Below, piece after piece: positions 49,479 through 62,666 of a stretch of DNA of 64,000 nucleotides (positions within the stretch are counted from its first letter, which is position 1; every line of letters begins with the position of its first letter). Source of the DNA: Penium margaritaceum (taxonomy: Eukaryota; Streptophyta; Zygnematophyceae; Desmidiales; Peniaceae); the NCBI GenBank assembly GCA_023375785.1, contig SZWC01001183.1, positions 23,692-87,691 on the forward strand, written 5' to 3'. A program made the position numbers and the translations under genes. A model generated the notes under the pieces. The model searched no databases, was not told the DNA's origin, and saw nothing but the letters and a program-made list of their open reading frames with translations.

Positions 49479-51199
49479 GATGAGCGATTCCTCATGGGGT
49501 ACCGTTTCGACAGCTAGTTGACATCGTCTACCGCTTCTATGAGCCAAAGTGAGCGGTCTCCTGCCCATAGGCACCGTCTCAACGTTTTCGGACAAATCGA
49601 TTCTCTTATCTCATAATCATTCGCAAAGAAATTGTGGTTTGCAGTACAAATTCCAACTCAGTTGAACGTGACGCCCCGCAGTAATTCGAGGTTACCCAGA
49701 CACATCCGAAACGCAATCGCGAGCCAGCCTGGCGCAAGTGCTTCAAACTTATGGTCGGAGGTATCGACAAATGAACAGTGCACCAACTTATCAAGACGTG
49801 TTCCTTGACATGGACGCATCTTTCGGGGCAGCCGTCTTTCCGAGGACGGGTACGAAAGTTCTCGTGAAAGCTCCAATTGTCTGTACATTCGATGACAATC
49901 GCGATTGAATTTGCATTCCCCACTTCTGTCGACGTTGTCCCTCGCCAACAAGGGCGTAAATGCCCGCCAGAAATTCAAAACGCCACTACTGCACAAAAGA
50001 ACATGAAGCCCCCGACAGCGTTCGATATGACCGTGAGAGACGAGATCCACCAAATTATTATGCAAGAAAAGTTGACTCCGACATATTTGTAAAGGGATCT
50101 CTATGCTATCATATCATAGATAAAATTAACAAGGCCGCTTTTGCATTGGCCCGTAGCAACTCCAACTCACACTTCGGGTTCCCTCTCTCGAAGAAACCGC
50201 CACTAAGGTAGTAGTTGGGATCCTGTGGTCATACCACAGCTTGTAGCAACTTTCACCGGTGACACTGTGATTTGGCATGTTTTGAGACGTTTTAAGACAA
50301 TGAAATGACAGTGAAAAACCATCTTTTTGTGTCCCCACCCTCGAATCACGCGGGTTTTACATCGCACCTTCGATGACGTACGAGAAACTTGCTACAGAAT
50401 CTGACCTCTAGCAACTCCCACAAACTGTTCCATTTGCATGTATTAAAAAAAAACATAATCTTTCAAACCTCACATGATTTATGTTTTTCCCATAAGAGTG
50501 CTTTTGAGCTAAAAGTGGCCATTCGCTTGCCCCTCGTCTTCGACCAGTTGCCGAATGCACTCCCACTCACACCAAGGTGGTGCGTCAACATTGATACCAC
50601 CTGGCAAAAGTCAACACCCCCCTTCTTACATGTGCAAAATCGTGTGCATGCAACACTCCTCTGCGCTTAACTCCCTATTTTCTTTCTAGGACAAGGAATA
50701 GGTGCCGATCTTCGATCTGTGCAAAGTTAGTGACAAGGTCAAGAGTTGATACAAACTTCCACAAACAATGAAAGTTGCCCTAAGAATCAAAGTTATATGA
50801 CACCAAAGGCAAAAAGCAAATACTTTGGACTTCACTAATCCCAAGTTATTTTAATTCTTGTTCCTCACTTTTGGGGGGCAAACATTTTCATTTTCATGGC
50901 TTTTGATGACCCTTGCTAGATGACCATAGATTTGCGTTTTAATGATATGTTAGAAGCCCTAAAATACGCAGCTCTTCAAGTGGATTTTAATGCCTTCCAT
51001 GTCTTGTTCAAGAAGATGCATGCATGGGGGACAAAGAGCATGATGGCGTATTTGCTAGGTTGTTACCAATGGACTTGGCATCAGTGGCAAACAATGATGT
51101 GAGTTCTGCATTAGGCTTCATATTATGCGCAAAGCCCGCAAGGACTATGTGGCAAATCTGTTTTTTAGGGCCACCATCAACACAATGCTAAGAAATTGG
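49479..51199. other. no identified gene
   Basis: 49877-50211 carries two overlapping plus-strand frames of about 70-80 codons without a known motif. The sequence keeps the composition of gypsy-3 until about 50200, then becomes AT-richer. No repeat ends were found. Confidence 0.4.
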
Positions 51200-52910
51200 T
51201 GCATGCTACGCACGTAATCGGCCAACATCATGGTGGTGGCGCCTGTCCATGGTTTTCCTAATCATTCCTACGGTAGCCCCTTGTGCATGATGATTTGTTA
51301 ATGGCTTCTACGGTGGTAGGGCAATGGTTTCAAGCATGGTGAGTATTGTTTTCCATGGTGGATTCATATTGGTGTCTTCAATGGTGTGTAGCCATGTCCG
51401 TAGGCAACAACATGGAGCGCACACTAGCATGGTGCTAGTGTGCGCACCATGGAGATTTTGCCAACATAGTTTGCATGTAGGGATGACATTTACACGAGCA
51501 CCTTTGTGTTTGGATTTCTCAATGCCCCATCAATACAATGTTAGCAGCTCTATCATGGTGTCAACGTTGACATGGTAGGAAACAACAAATAATGTGATGC
51601 ACGCGACAATGTGGCTATTGATAGCTTGATGCACGTGCCACCAAAGTGCCCTTCCAGTAGCATGATGGTGCTGGCTATACCATGTTGCTGACTACACCTG
51701 GGTGTAGAAAGCACCATGATGCAGCCTCATAGTGTTTCTCTAGCACCATGGTGGAACTTCATAGCAGTCTTCTCACGCAATTATGCATTCCAAAGTATGA
51801 GGGTGCTAGTTGTAAACACCATGGTGAGCAGGATATGGATGAAGGGTGGAGGGGAGCCAAGGAGGGACCATGGTGTTAGGAATACCATGGTGCTGCCAGC
51901 ACTATGATGGTGGATATAGAGGCACCATGGTGCAACCATCACCACGATCTTGGTAGAAAAACATTGTGTAGCACAATGGTGATTGTTGCTTACAAAATGG
52001 TGGTGGTTACTAGCACCATGGTGTTGCAGAATGGTGTTGACTTTCAGCACCATGAAGCTTGCAACATAATGGTTGCATGAGCTCCATGGTGTTGCCAACA
52101 CCATGGTGTAGCAATCATCATAGTGGTGGCATCCTACACCACGGTGCTTGGTATCAACACCATGATCTTGGTAGTAAGCAACATGATGCTTGTAGCATAA
52201 TGGTAGTACCACCATGATTGTGGTGATTTAGTGGCTTAGAATGAACCATGGTGTTGGAATCCAAAATCATTGTGGTGCACCATGGTGCTATAGCTAGCAC
52301 CATGGTGTAACCATATTGCAAGTGCAACATGAACCATGGTGCTAGATGCTTTACCGTAGTCATGGATACCAAAACCATGAAGTGGCCAACACCATGGTGT
52401 TGATTGTACCAGAATGCCTCAGTAACCTTGGTGAGGGCTACGAGCACTTTGGTGCTACCTACACTATGGTGTAGGCAACATCACGATGGTGGAGGCTCTG
52501 AGTTGCTTCATACACCATGGTGCAACCAACACCATCGTGACGCAACTACCATGGTCCTTGCCATAGAATGTTATCCATGGTCGCCAACACCATGGTGTAG
52601 CCTACACCATGGTGCTGGTTGTAGCTAACACCATGGTGTGATGAGCACCGTTGTGCGTGCAACGAGTATCATGTTGCTACATACATCATGGTATTGGCTG
52701 CCAGTGCCATGGTGCTTGGTAATAGCATCATGGTGCTGGTCACACCATGGCGATTAGTACACCTTCGCACAACAAGCACCATAGTGTTAGCAGGACCATG
52801 GTGCTAGATTCATAATGGTGTAGCAAGAACCATGGTGTAACAAGCATCATGGTGCAACCAACACCATGGTGGTACTAATATGATGGTGTTGCTAGCACCA
52901 TGGAGTCGGC
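51200..52910. repeat. palindrome array built on CACCATGGTG
   Basis: The 10-base perfect palindrome CACCATGGTG occurs 13 times by my reading between 51744 and 52870, e.g. at 51744, 51817, 51923, 52014, 52099 and 52861. Many one-mismatch copies (AACCATGGTG, CACCATGATG, CACTATGGTG) fill the space, extending left to about 51200 in looser form. Neighbouring copies are often 17-18 bases apart or irregular multiples. Flanking bases are often complementary too (GCACCATGGTGC). Spacers are variable and rich in AGCAAC / GTTGC words. Short frames here are by-products of the repeat. Confidence 0.92.
51417..51445. repeat. perfect 13-bp inverted repeat with 3-base loop
   Basis: GCGCACACTAGCA (51417-51429), TGG, then TGCTAGTGTGCGC (51433-51445). 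It lies at the left edge of the CACCATGGTG array and contains its core word in the loop. Confidence 0.95.
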
Positions 52911-53306
52911 ATGTAAATTTACAATAGTAATGGATGGTAACACAAACAAGGTAGAAGGAATGTTCACACAAGTAATCTAGCACATTCATTTTTCTGGAGA
53001 GACATATCATTAGCAAAAAGGTTCAAACATCTCATGTAAAAAAAAACATATCGTATCCTTCCATAGGTTTAGTGTTAAATCCTCAGACATAGCAACAACC
53101 TCTTGGATTTCCACTACTCCATGAGGTAAAGCCTCTCTTTCAGCCGACCTTGCCAATACCTCATTTTGAAAAATTCAACGCAAAGGGAAGTCTTCTGATG
53201 GAGAATTCCGAGCCCTTACATGTGTGTCATTTTCAACGTTTGTTTCACTTGTGATATGTAGTGCCTCATCCCACTAACGCATGTTGAAGTTGTCTTGATA
53301 CAATTT
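52911..53306. other. no identified gene
   Basis: Mixed-composition sequence between the palindrome array and the PIF-like fragment. It probably includes decayed C-terminal transposase sequence on the minus strand. Nothing firm. Confidence 0.4.
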
Positions 53307-53522
53307 TCACATGTTATGGATAGTGACACAACACCTTGTTATGAGGAAAACATGCACGAGGAAGTTTTTCATCCACTTTAGGAGCACGTGCCAATAGTAA
53401 CCGAGTTGACGAAATGCTCCTCCACCATGTGAGTATGCAATTGTGTATTCCTTAAGCACCATGAACATGACTACAACTCTAGGCCTATGGCCTTGTGTGG
53501 CGGCAACACATTTGAGTGGCAA
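53307..53522 (-). pseudogene. probable PIF/Harbinger-like transposase C-terminal fragment
   Basis: On the minus strand GGAFRQLGYYWHVLLKWM, followed after a short gap by VFLITRCCVTIHNM, parallels the end of plant HARBI1/ALP1-like nucleases (ENAFGRLKGRWR.LLKR, then V...CCVLHN.CE). The catalytic Asp blocks were not found upstream on this strand (53523-54300). It is distinct from the copy at 26-1209. It could also be a domesticated nuclease relic; this is a short match. Confidence 0.45.
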
Positions 53523-56500
53523 GAGTAATCTACATAACTTACAATTTAAAAACCATATAGATTACAATAAAGAATCTTTGGGAGTAGGTCACTACTGTAG
53601 AAAAGTCACTAGTTGTGCGAGGAACTTGCCCATCCGACATCGGAGTTGCAAATGAGAATATTTGAGTAAATAACATATTATAAAAGGGTTGCGTAGAATC
53701 CATTCCTATCAAATTTGCTGTCAATTTGTTTCTTAGGTCCAATGATTGGGATGTTCCTACCAATGATTACGCTCACATGTGATGAATGCCCACAATCTTG
53801 TATATTTAGCATCCATTATCTAGAGAGTCAAATGAGTCGGTCACTTTTAGTAGTGATTCTTGAATGTGAAGAAACATTCATGGCAGTATTTGTGGCACAT
53901 CTTTGTCACACTTGTTCTAGACATGTTCAATCAATTTGAAATGGCGTGATGGCTCATGTCATGGGCTATGAATGGTAAGGGTACTGTAAGAATGTCATAG
54001 ATGAGGATGCCACCACAAGAATTTGTATTTTGATGTTTCAGAATGTTGTGGAGGTGAGAGATGATGTATTCGAACAAATATACGATGAAATGTATGATGG
54101 ATGCCATTTGTTTTGTCTTTCAAGTGGTAAGTGAATTTGGGACATGTTGATCTTAGCGCAGTTTGCTCCATAATTTTCATGGATGACGCCAGAGAGCAAC
54201 ATGTAGGCATGATGTGTGCCCAAGTATGACATTCATGTTGGAAAAAATATGTCCAAATTACCAAACAAAGAGGAACCAAGAGGAAACCATGAGTTTAGCT
54301 AGCTTCTTTTCATCAATTGAGAGGAAACATTCAGTAAACATGGGTGGTGAATCTTGATTTATAGAAGGGGACTGTCCATATTTTTCTCATAGAATAGATG
54401 ACCAACATTTTTAATTTGAGTTTTTATAAGATAGTGTAGCCAAAACTCAAAATTGTTGCACTTGCGCAAAAAGGAAACTTGGTGCAAAACAAAGAAAAAA
54501 ATATGGGAATGGCGAAGATATGTAGCTAGTTACTCATAGCCATGACTCGTAATCCAAAATGGAAGAAGGAAGTAAAATTGAGGGTAATATGAGTATGTTG
54601 CCTGTGAAAAATAACTCAACCTGGGTTGAACCAACTTAAAACGCAATGTTTTGGGTGCCAAGGGATGGGAAAGAAATTGGTTTATATAAAGTGTACAAGG
54701 GAGTGTTTTGAAAGCTATAAAACCATTCTTGTCGCATGGTTAGATGAACAGTTGAGTTTCTCTATTTTGACATTGACATTATTCTCTAGCCAATTTTTAT
54801 AGGAAAACTATAATCTTCATGTCTGAGATAATGCCACACAAATTAATGGAATCTCTAAGTGATATGATCAAGATAATATTCCTTTACTCTTGTATTTGGG
54901 TTTCAATCCTCTCATGATTCATTTATGGAACAAAAGAAGTCAGAGTAGTAAATGAGGATGGTTGTTATGTGGGTACACACAGTACCATGAGTATAGGGTG
55001 AGTTTAATTGGTAAAAAAAATGATATAAAGATGGGTTTTATACGAAACTGAATTGGAATGAAACCTGTCATAGTTTGCATACTTGTTGAGGGAATGGCCT
55101 GAAGTGCATTACATAAATTCCCTAATGAAACTATGAGACATATACAGCCCAAAGAGGTACCCCATATCAAATAACTCTGAATGTTTAGCAAAAAATGTTA
55201 TAGACAAGGAAATCCATCCTTATTCATCATGAAAGTCATGAGCAATAACACCTAGTTTTGTTCGTAAATATCTGACCCGAAGGACAAAAACTGAGGAATG
55301 CTTTAGAGAGGTAAGAGCCTTATGAATGAACTTAGAAAATTCTTACATTCTAGTTCATAGTTTTTCAATTTGCTCATTCTCTTTATCAGTAATATTAATC
55401 TTAAAAGAATAAAATTTATATGAATTGGAAGGAAATATTATATTTGATTGGAAATTTGTTTTTAGAAGATCCTTGTTTTGAACCATTTTACACGTGTTTT
55501 AATGAAACCATTAAACAATGCAATTATTATATTGAAATGAAGGAACAAAATGATGAAATTCTATTATTTAACATGATGAAATTTACACATTCAATTTGAT
55601 GTACCTTGTAAAGTGATACCTTATGCTTACGTTGACATAACTACTCAATGTATCCATTTGAAGATGAATAGCATGGATCTAGTTCAATCGATATGGAAGC
55701 CTAGAAGATACCATTGTGAATATTGGAAAGATGTAACTCAAATCTTCCATAAACATTTTAGGAGTCGGTATGATTGTTATCATTCTGAAAAATACATAAG
55801 TACACAGCTATAGATTACATCATGTAGTCAATGAACACCTTTGTGGTAGGTTTTTCTTTTCAAATTCATAACAATAGTTTAATCTTGCAAATTTGGAGTG
55901 TATTCCTTAACTTTTGTGACAAATCCATGTTATACAACTATTTTAGAAAAAACAAGAAGACGAAGATTGGTGTGTCTCTCAACTTCAACCCATGAATTCA
56001 AGGTGATTTTGGTTTCTTATAAGTTGTAGACTTTGTACATATTGTAGAAGAAATAAAACGTTTTTATATTGAATCATTATAGCACGAGCCTTAATTGATT
56101 TTTGCAAAATGAAGGAGTGAATTTGGAATTAAAATTTGACAGGCATACATTTTGTTGTGGATATGAAAAGCTTTCATAACGTGTGTGCCACAGTAGTTTG
56201 AGAAAATAAATTGAATCAACTACAAGAATGTATGGAGAACAATGGTCTTGTGGAGCCATAGGGATGTCGCGTGAAATGCGTTTTGACTTATTCTGGGAGT
56301 GATATTTGTAATGAACGGCTTGTATATTTACCAACATGCTTGAGAGGAGACATAGGAATTTGCAAGGTGCTCCCGAATGCACTAGCTTACTTTGTCAAAG
56401 ATTGAATGTAATGATACACACTAGATGTAGCCTTTAAAACATAACTCGAAGTGAATTAAAAAGAATAGGATTGGAATGTAAAATGAGTAATCTGAGGCCT

Positions 56501-59319
56501 TTGAAATACCCTTGTTGGACTTGCTTGCAGGCCAGTCTTGGAATTTATAAGTAGTTCCATAAGAGACTAGATCATCGAAGAATACCATATGGCATTTGAA
56601 GCTTCAACTTCAAGATGAAGAGTCAGTTGTACTAGAAAGGTAACAAGGAGGTCGCAAGTGGTGTAGTGGTAGGTAGAAAAATCAATCTTTGGCTATACGT
56701 TGAAGGGTTACAGCAAAATTAGGGGCATTAAAGGGTACGTAAGTTATGATGAGGCAATCATTTCTGCATCGTTCCTCTCTTTTCTAAGAGAGGAAAGCTT
56801 AGGTTCCTCTATAGTAAAGAGAATGAATCCGAAGATGTGTTTTAGCTTAAAACAATCATGATAAAAGTAGTAAATGTAAACATCGCACAAAGTTGATGCT
56901 TTCTACTGTTAAAGATGGTATTTGAAGGAGGATTATTAGATTTCTTGAAAGAAAGGTAGATGATGTTTATTTTGTGAGGCCTTGGTTGATCCAAAACAAC
57001 AATTCAGATTTGGTACAATCTATGTGAAATATGATCGTATCTTAGATTATGGTTTTTTGAAACATGTTCCCTTGGGGGCATCGTTCTATATTGTCAAAAA
57101 GGAATGATCACCTTAGCCCCATCCTTATTTCTGTACAATGTTTGCGGAATTCCGTGTTGAAACTTTGCTTAACCTTTTGTTTCCTTCTTTTTCACCCCTC
57201 GTACTATTTCCAGACAATTTGTTCCTCCAAGTAATGAAGAGAAACTATAATAATAGTTGATTTTCAAATCTAGGTGAGAGGGTGCTGAGCTTCACTCAAG
57301 CAAGTAGAAAACACTCAAGGGAGTGTTGAATTGTTATCAATAAACACGTGGTTGAGCGGTGCCACCAAACACTAGTTTGTAGTTGAATGTCATCATCTTG
57401 AATCTTTTCGATCAACTCCTAACAAGATAAGTTGGCTTGCACAAAGTGTTTGAAAAGATGGAAAGTCGGCGCACACGTTAGTTTGAAGTTATGGTCCTCA
57501 TTTGGTTGCATTTGTAAAAAATGTTTTTAGGCATGGCCAAAACAATGTGGAAGTTTTTGAAACGTTTTCGGGCCTTTAGGAAAAGATGTCCAAGGTAGTT
57601 TATTTCATCATTTCTTTTTAGAGGATGAAGGTGGAATTGGCTTGTAACGTCTAAGATATAGGTCATTGGTGGTCCGACCATGACTCTAGGAGCACTTAGA
57701 GGGTCTTTTACTGCTTCTTGATTGTATTAAAAGTGCTAAACGTGGGGTAATTGTATGCCATCACTCAAATTTATCTTGTTGATGTTTGTCTTTCATTTAC
57801 TGGGATTAGAGATTGTTTAAAAACCAACTTCATAACACGTGGTGAGAGGAGTTTATGACCTCTTCAAACAAAGGTGTAGGACCATTCATACACTCGAACA
57901 ATTAAGCACTTATGTAGAAAATGTGTTATGGCTCTTATGATTGTTTTCCCTTTGTACCTCCTCACCTTAAACGTATGTCCAAACATGAAGATGGAGGGTA
58001 ATGCCAATGATCTTTTTCTAGCTCTTGAAAACTGTTTAAGGAAGAAGTAATAGTTTAGAAAACTCAATTAGAGAAGGAGCGCCAAACCTCTTTATGGTTT
58101 TACTTGTCAGATCAATGGGGATGCTCATGAGTCTTATCAAAATGTGTTGAATGGTTATTCCAATGTTAGGTTTGTTTTCTAGTGCTAAATTATCCATGGT
58201 AAGTGTTGTAAAGGATGCAACCATTTTTGTGGATTTTGAAAAGAATTCAGTCTCATCTTGTTTGTCCTAGCCAAATGACGTTGTAAATGGTGGAATTTTC
58301 ATGATAAAGCCTTTGTGCTTCAATTTTCCAATTTTGTTAGCTTCTCCAAAGTGGCAGAAGGTAGTAGTTATTTCTATTCGAATTGATCAATCTATTGTGG
58401 AATCACCTGCATTAACTGATTCATTTGAATACTTGTTGTAGTATTCATGAAAATTGTAGACATCTTTGATGTGATTTAAGCTTCTCTACTTGGATGACGG
58501 TGAAACGTTTCAAGAGCATCTAGTGTTGTTATGGAAAAAATGTTTTGCCGTTCCATCTTTTGCAGGTTTTTTTTTGTGAAAATTTGAAATAGAGTGTGTT
58601 AATGCAGAGGCTATATATGATGCCACTTTTACTTTGTCAACATGTACATTATTAGAAGTAGTATTGTGCATGAAAATGGTGGAAACGTTTACTATACTTA
58701 TCCCCCTTTTGGCTATTTGTTTTCAATATCTTACGACTTCATGTTTTGGAGGACATAAATGTTTTATTCGAGCTTCATTTGTTAGTTTTTTGTCATATGT
58801 TTTCATGGTGTCTATAATCATGGAAACATTTACTACCATTTGATCTTTAATAACTAGCTTAGTGTAAGAAGTTGCAAAACTGTCACAACAACACCAAAAA
58901 CCCATATTTGTTCTCTTTTTTTCAATTGGTTTATAGTATAAAGTTACAATATTAACCTTGGTCTCCATGGTAACATTTGATGCCATTCGTTCTTTGTTAG
59001 ACGGTTTGATTTGAAAAGTTCATGATCTATTGCTACCTTCATGAAATTAGCGGCTACACTTCTTCTTAGCAAACATTATACATGATGATGTGGATGATTC
59101 AGCTTCTTGAATAAACCATGTGGAGTGTTTGTGTTAGCTTAGAATGTTTACCTCAAACTTGAGGCAAATGTCATCAATGCAATGTGTAAACATGGATTCA
59201 AGTGTAGAGATTTTTACAAATTTCTACAGATCATGAGAGCTAATAATTATGCCAAAAGCCTTGTATTTGAGTCATTGAACATTTGTGACCATGCCCATAT
59301 CATAGATGTTTATATCATG
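53523..59319. other. AT-rich stretch with no identified gene
   Basis: Nearly 5.8 kb with only short, scattered frames and no family motif that I can see. The right part may include decayed integrase and 3' sequence of gypsy-5, since the element reads leftwards from 60800. Three similar words, ATGG(A/T)AACATTT-like, near 58674, 58823 and 58967, hint at an old tandem repeat of about 145 bp. No RNA genes seen. Confidence 0.45.
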
Positions 59320-60800
59320 ACCACGCCAATTTGCATCTTGTCCCATTTGTAGTGATTTGTCAGCTTTTGAAGCCCTTCTCCTCACCAAAGTATCTTATGG
59401 ATTGATGTGGTGATATTCCTCCTTTAGGATCCATCCTAATTCCTTGTTTAAAACAACAATAACTTTTCAAGTGAATTTGCATTGCTAATAGGGGTCATTG
59501 AACTAGAACCTGGTTTCAGGATACTTGTCAAACTCCTTGTAACCTTTCACAAACAACCTTATAAGATGTAGTTATCATTGAAATAGCAACATGTTGATCG
59601 TGGCCATTCAATTTGGTCATCAAATTAAAACATAAGCTAGATATATGTTTCCATGTTGGTGCTTGATTTCATGGTCAAACATGGATACGAGGAACTCCAT
59701 CCATCAAGTTTATTGACGGATTATATTTGGGTGGTTCTTCAAGTATTTGAGGGCACGATTATTGGTGGAGACGATACACTACAAATATTTTCTGCAAGAG
59801 AACTGTCTTCATTACAGAAACGAGTGTAAGCATGTTCTTCTCATACACGGTAAAGTTGAAGTCTTGTCCACGTCATCTATTTTCTTCATTGTTGTTGTCA
59901 TAGGATAAGGGCTTCCATGGCTTTGTTGGACATGACGGGGGCCATCATGATGTCTATTGTTGGACCTGCACGTAATAGTTTTCACACCAAGGTTAAAGCA
60001 TTTCCCAAACAGATGAAGTTTTCTTATTCCTTTCCCCCCAATTCTATTTCATGTTTTTTTTATCTGTTTAGAAAGAGGTGTTGACGCTCAAGCGTAATCT
60101 ATTTTGAATAAAAATTATGAGTTTTGGAATCTTAAAAACACCTAGATTTCCCAAGAAGTTGTCGACATGGGCAAATGAGTTTCTCCCTCCACTTATCTTG
60201 GGTCCATGGTAATATGTTCATCACCGAGGATATGGCCAAAACTTGATAATGGCAATTGATGTCACATTTTGAGGGATTTCAGAAATTGTTAGATTTAGAA
60301 AATATTGTGAATGTTTTGAAGGTGTGTATTGTGCTCGTGTTGTGTTCAAATATACACTAGGTTGGTGTCAAGATATTCAACTAAATGTATGTTAAGGTAC
60401 GAGTAAGAAATTGCGTTCATGTTGTGTTGGTTTTGACTATAAGCTACATGATTTTGAATGGAAGGTGCTTGTATTTGATGAACAATGCAGTCTACTTGAA
60501 GTTCTTATCAGCACAGCTCATTACATGATAGTTGATATGAAAGTCAATTTTGTCAAATATGTTAACCCCATGAAGTTTATTTAAAAGTTCATTAGATCGT
60601 AGAAGGGGCTAATTGATGGTGATGTTATTTAACTGTCAGTAGTCAACATACATCCTCATTTAGCTATAACATATTTAACAAAAGTTTTACATGTTGTGTA
60701 GGGTGACATACAGCGTCTTATGAACGCTTGATCAAGCATCCCATCAAGCTACTTTGTTAGTTTGGTCAACTCATAATCCCTCATCTTACAAGTACCCTTA
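59320..60800 (-). mobile_element. gypsy-5: very decayed Ty3/gypsy pol fragment
   Basis: Read right to left. The RT start YELTKLTK then DGMLDQAFI (60780-60715) matches HKLTKLRKQLNEMLGQGFI of gypsy-3. The nucleotide sequence 59690-59760 (GGAACTCCATCCATCA then TTCTTCAAGTATTTGAGGG) matches the RNase H end of gypsy-1 at 5520-5580. WDKMQ near 59350 matches the integrase zinc-binding region. AT-rich and full of breaks, it is the oldest-looking gypsy piece in the window. LTRs were not found. Confidence 0.7.
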
Positions 60801-62054
60801 AGAATTGTTCAACTTCTTGTCTTAAGGTGTATCTTATGGTTGATGTTTTGATATGATGTTAGCTCTAAAGGTAGTCAACAAAAACCCTTTAAATCGCTTA
60901 AATGAAAATTTTAAACTCCTTCGATGCCATTGCAATCTCGCGCATCGTCGCCATTGGTGGTATGGTTGTTTTTCAAAGAGGGAAACTTAGCACGTATGAT
61001 GAGTTATTTTCATTACGGAAATCTCATGAAGGATATTGTTCAGTATATTTGTTTTTTATACCTGTAGAGATGTTTTTTACCACAAAACGTTTTTGTTAGC
61101 ATTATTTGGAGAGACTAAAAGACATATCCGATGACCTTGTCTTTGGATTTTATGAAATTCACAGATGTGAAGCTATTGAATGTTATAAAAGTGTTAGAAA
61201 ACTGTGTTTTTGCTGTTCAGGAATGTTTTGCGCGTAGCCAACTGAATGACCTTTGACAATTTAGTACCCCACTTGGGAACTGGATTGACTCTTTATTCTT
61301 TAGAGAACTTGTTGAGAACTTTGGTGATGTTACAAAGTCCACTCTGGCGCTCATGGCAGATATTGGAAGAGGATTTTTTCGGTGAGGTTGGAACAGAACT
61401 GCTTCCGGACAACATACCGATCTTGTTTGATTTCCCGAGTCGGCATTTGCGTCGCGCAGTAGCGCCCAAACGAGAAAATGGTTCCCGCCTCGACTGCCAG
61501 AGTGCTGCCGGCAGGTCTCAGATAGGCTGTTTGCAGGCGCGGTAAATCTAAGCTTGCAAGGGTTCGTTGAGGTACCTCTGGGACCCATTTCTCTTGTTAA
61601 TGTCCCAGCCTGAATGTGTTTTGATCACTTCCGGAATTCTAGTTTAAAGCTTCACGATCCATCGAACAGGACTGGTCCATTGAGGTCTATTCGGAAAACT
61701 TACATTGCGAAGGAAGCCGGAATCCGAGTTTCGTGTAAACAAGAACAGGGCCTACATTTCGTTACGACTGCCGCATCGGGCCGATTCGCGCCGCAGTTGC
61801 GTCGATACACCAACCTTAGAGGATTGGCGTATCGCCGGAGCTGCGGCGCCACGACGACCCTCTCCCCTCACACCCTCTTGGCGATCCTCACATGCCGTCG
61901 CGTCCCCCTCACCTTCCTACTTCATGTCGTGGCATCTGGTCCGTGGCGTACAAGTAGAGCACACCCACGCTTCATTTCATCGCAGTGTCACGTCCTCCAC
62001 TTCATTCTCCGCCTCCACGTCAGGTTGCACCCGCTACCGTGAGACCCATTCGCC
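60801..62054. promoter_or_regulatory. upstream region of the peroxidase gene
   Basis: Composition changes from AT-rich to GC-rich at about 61380, which probably marks the edge of the host gene neighbourhood. The last 200 bases before the start codon are rich in CTTC/CCTC pyrimidine patches. I see no convincing TATA box. The open frames on both strands here (61217-61588 minus, 61614-62145 plus) run through the leader and have no protein similarity I know. Confidence 0.4.
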
Positions 62055-62625
62055 ATGGAGCGCCCTGCTCGCCCGTCCGTCGCCCCTCGTCGCCAGCTGC
62101 TGCTGCCTCTGCCGCTCGTGCTGCAGCTCGTCGCGCTGTCGGTGATGGTTCTGGCGCCAGCCGCAGCCGAGGCTGGCCCGCTCAGCGCAGACTACTACGC
62201 GGACACTTGCCCCAGCGCCGGCAAGATCGTGGCGGACGAGGTGACCAAGGCGTTCCGCATCAACTCCGACGTTGCTCCGGCGCTGCTGCGCCTGCACTTC
62301 CACGACTGCTTCGTACAGGTTTGGCGCGCCCCCTTTTCACGCCCCGAGCCTTGCCCCTTTCCTCCTTCCGATTCCTTAACGTGTGTTTGTGGCCCACTAA
62401 AAGAACGTTGAGCCTCTGTTGCTCTGCCACAGAATGTGGCGAAGCAAGGGAGGCCGAGGTTGAATCGAGTGGCGCCAAAACGTAAGTGAGAACCTCGACC
62501 CCTGTATCCTTTTCCACCTGCATGTCGTATAATGGGGGCCTCCCGCTCACATTCTTGGAGAGCTCGAAGGCGAAATTGGACTCCACTCGCTACCTGCTCT
62601 CTTTGGGTACCCCATGAGACCACTC

Positions 62626-62666
<41 letters not shown>

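Noticed and set aside
51200-52910. CRISPR or integron-like palindromic repeats
   Set aside because: Spacing is irregular, spacers resemble each other, and no associated genes exist; host is a eukaryote.
58660-58990. Tandem repeat of about 145 bp
   Set aside because: Only three short words are shared and the rest does not align by eye.
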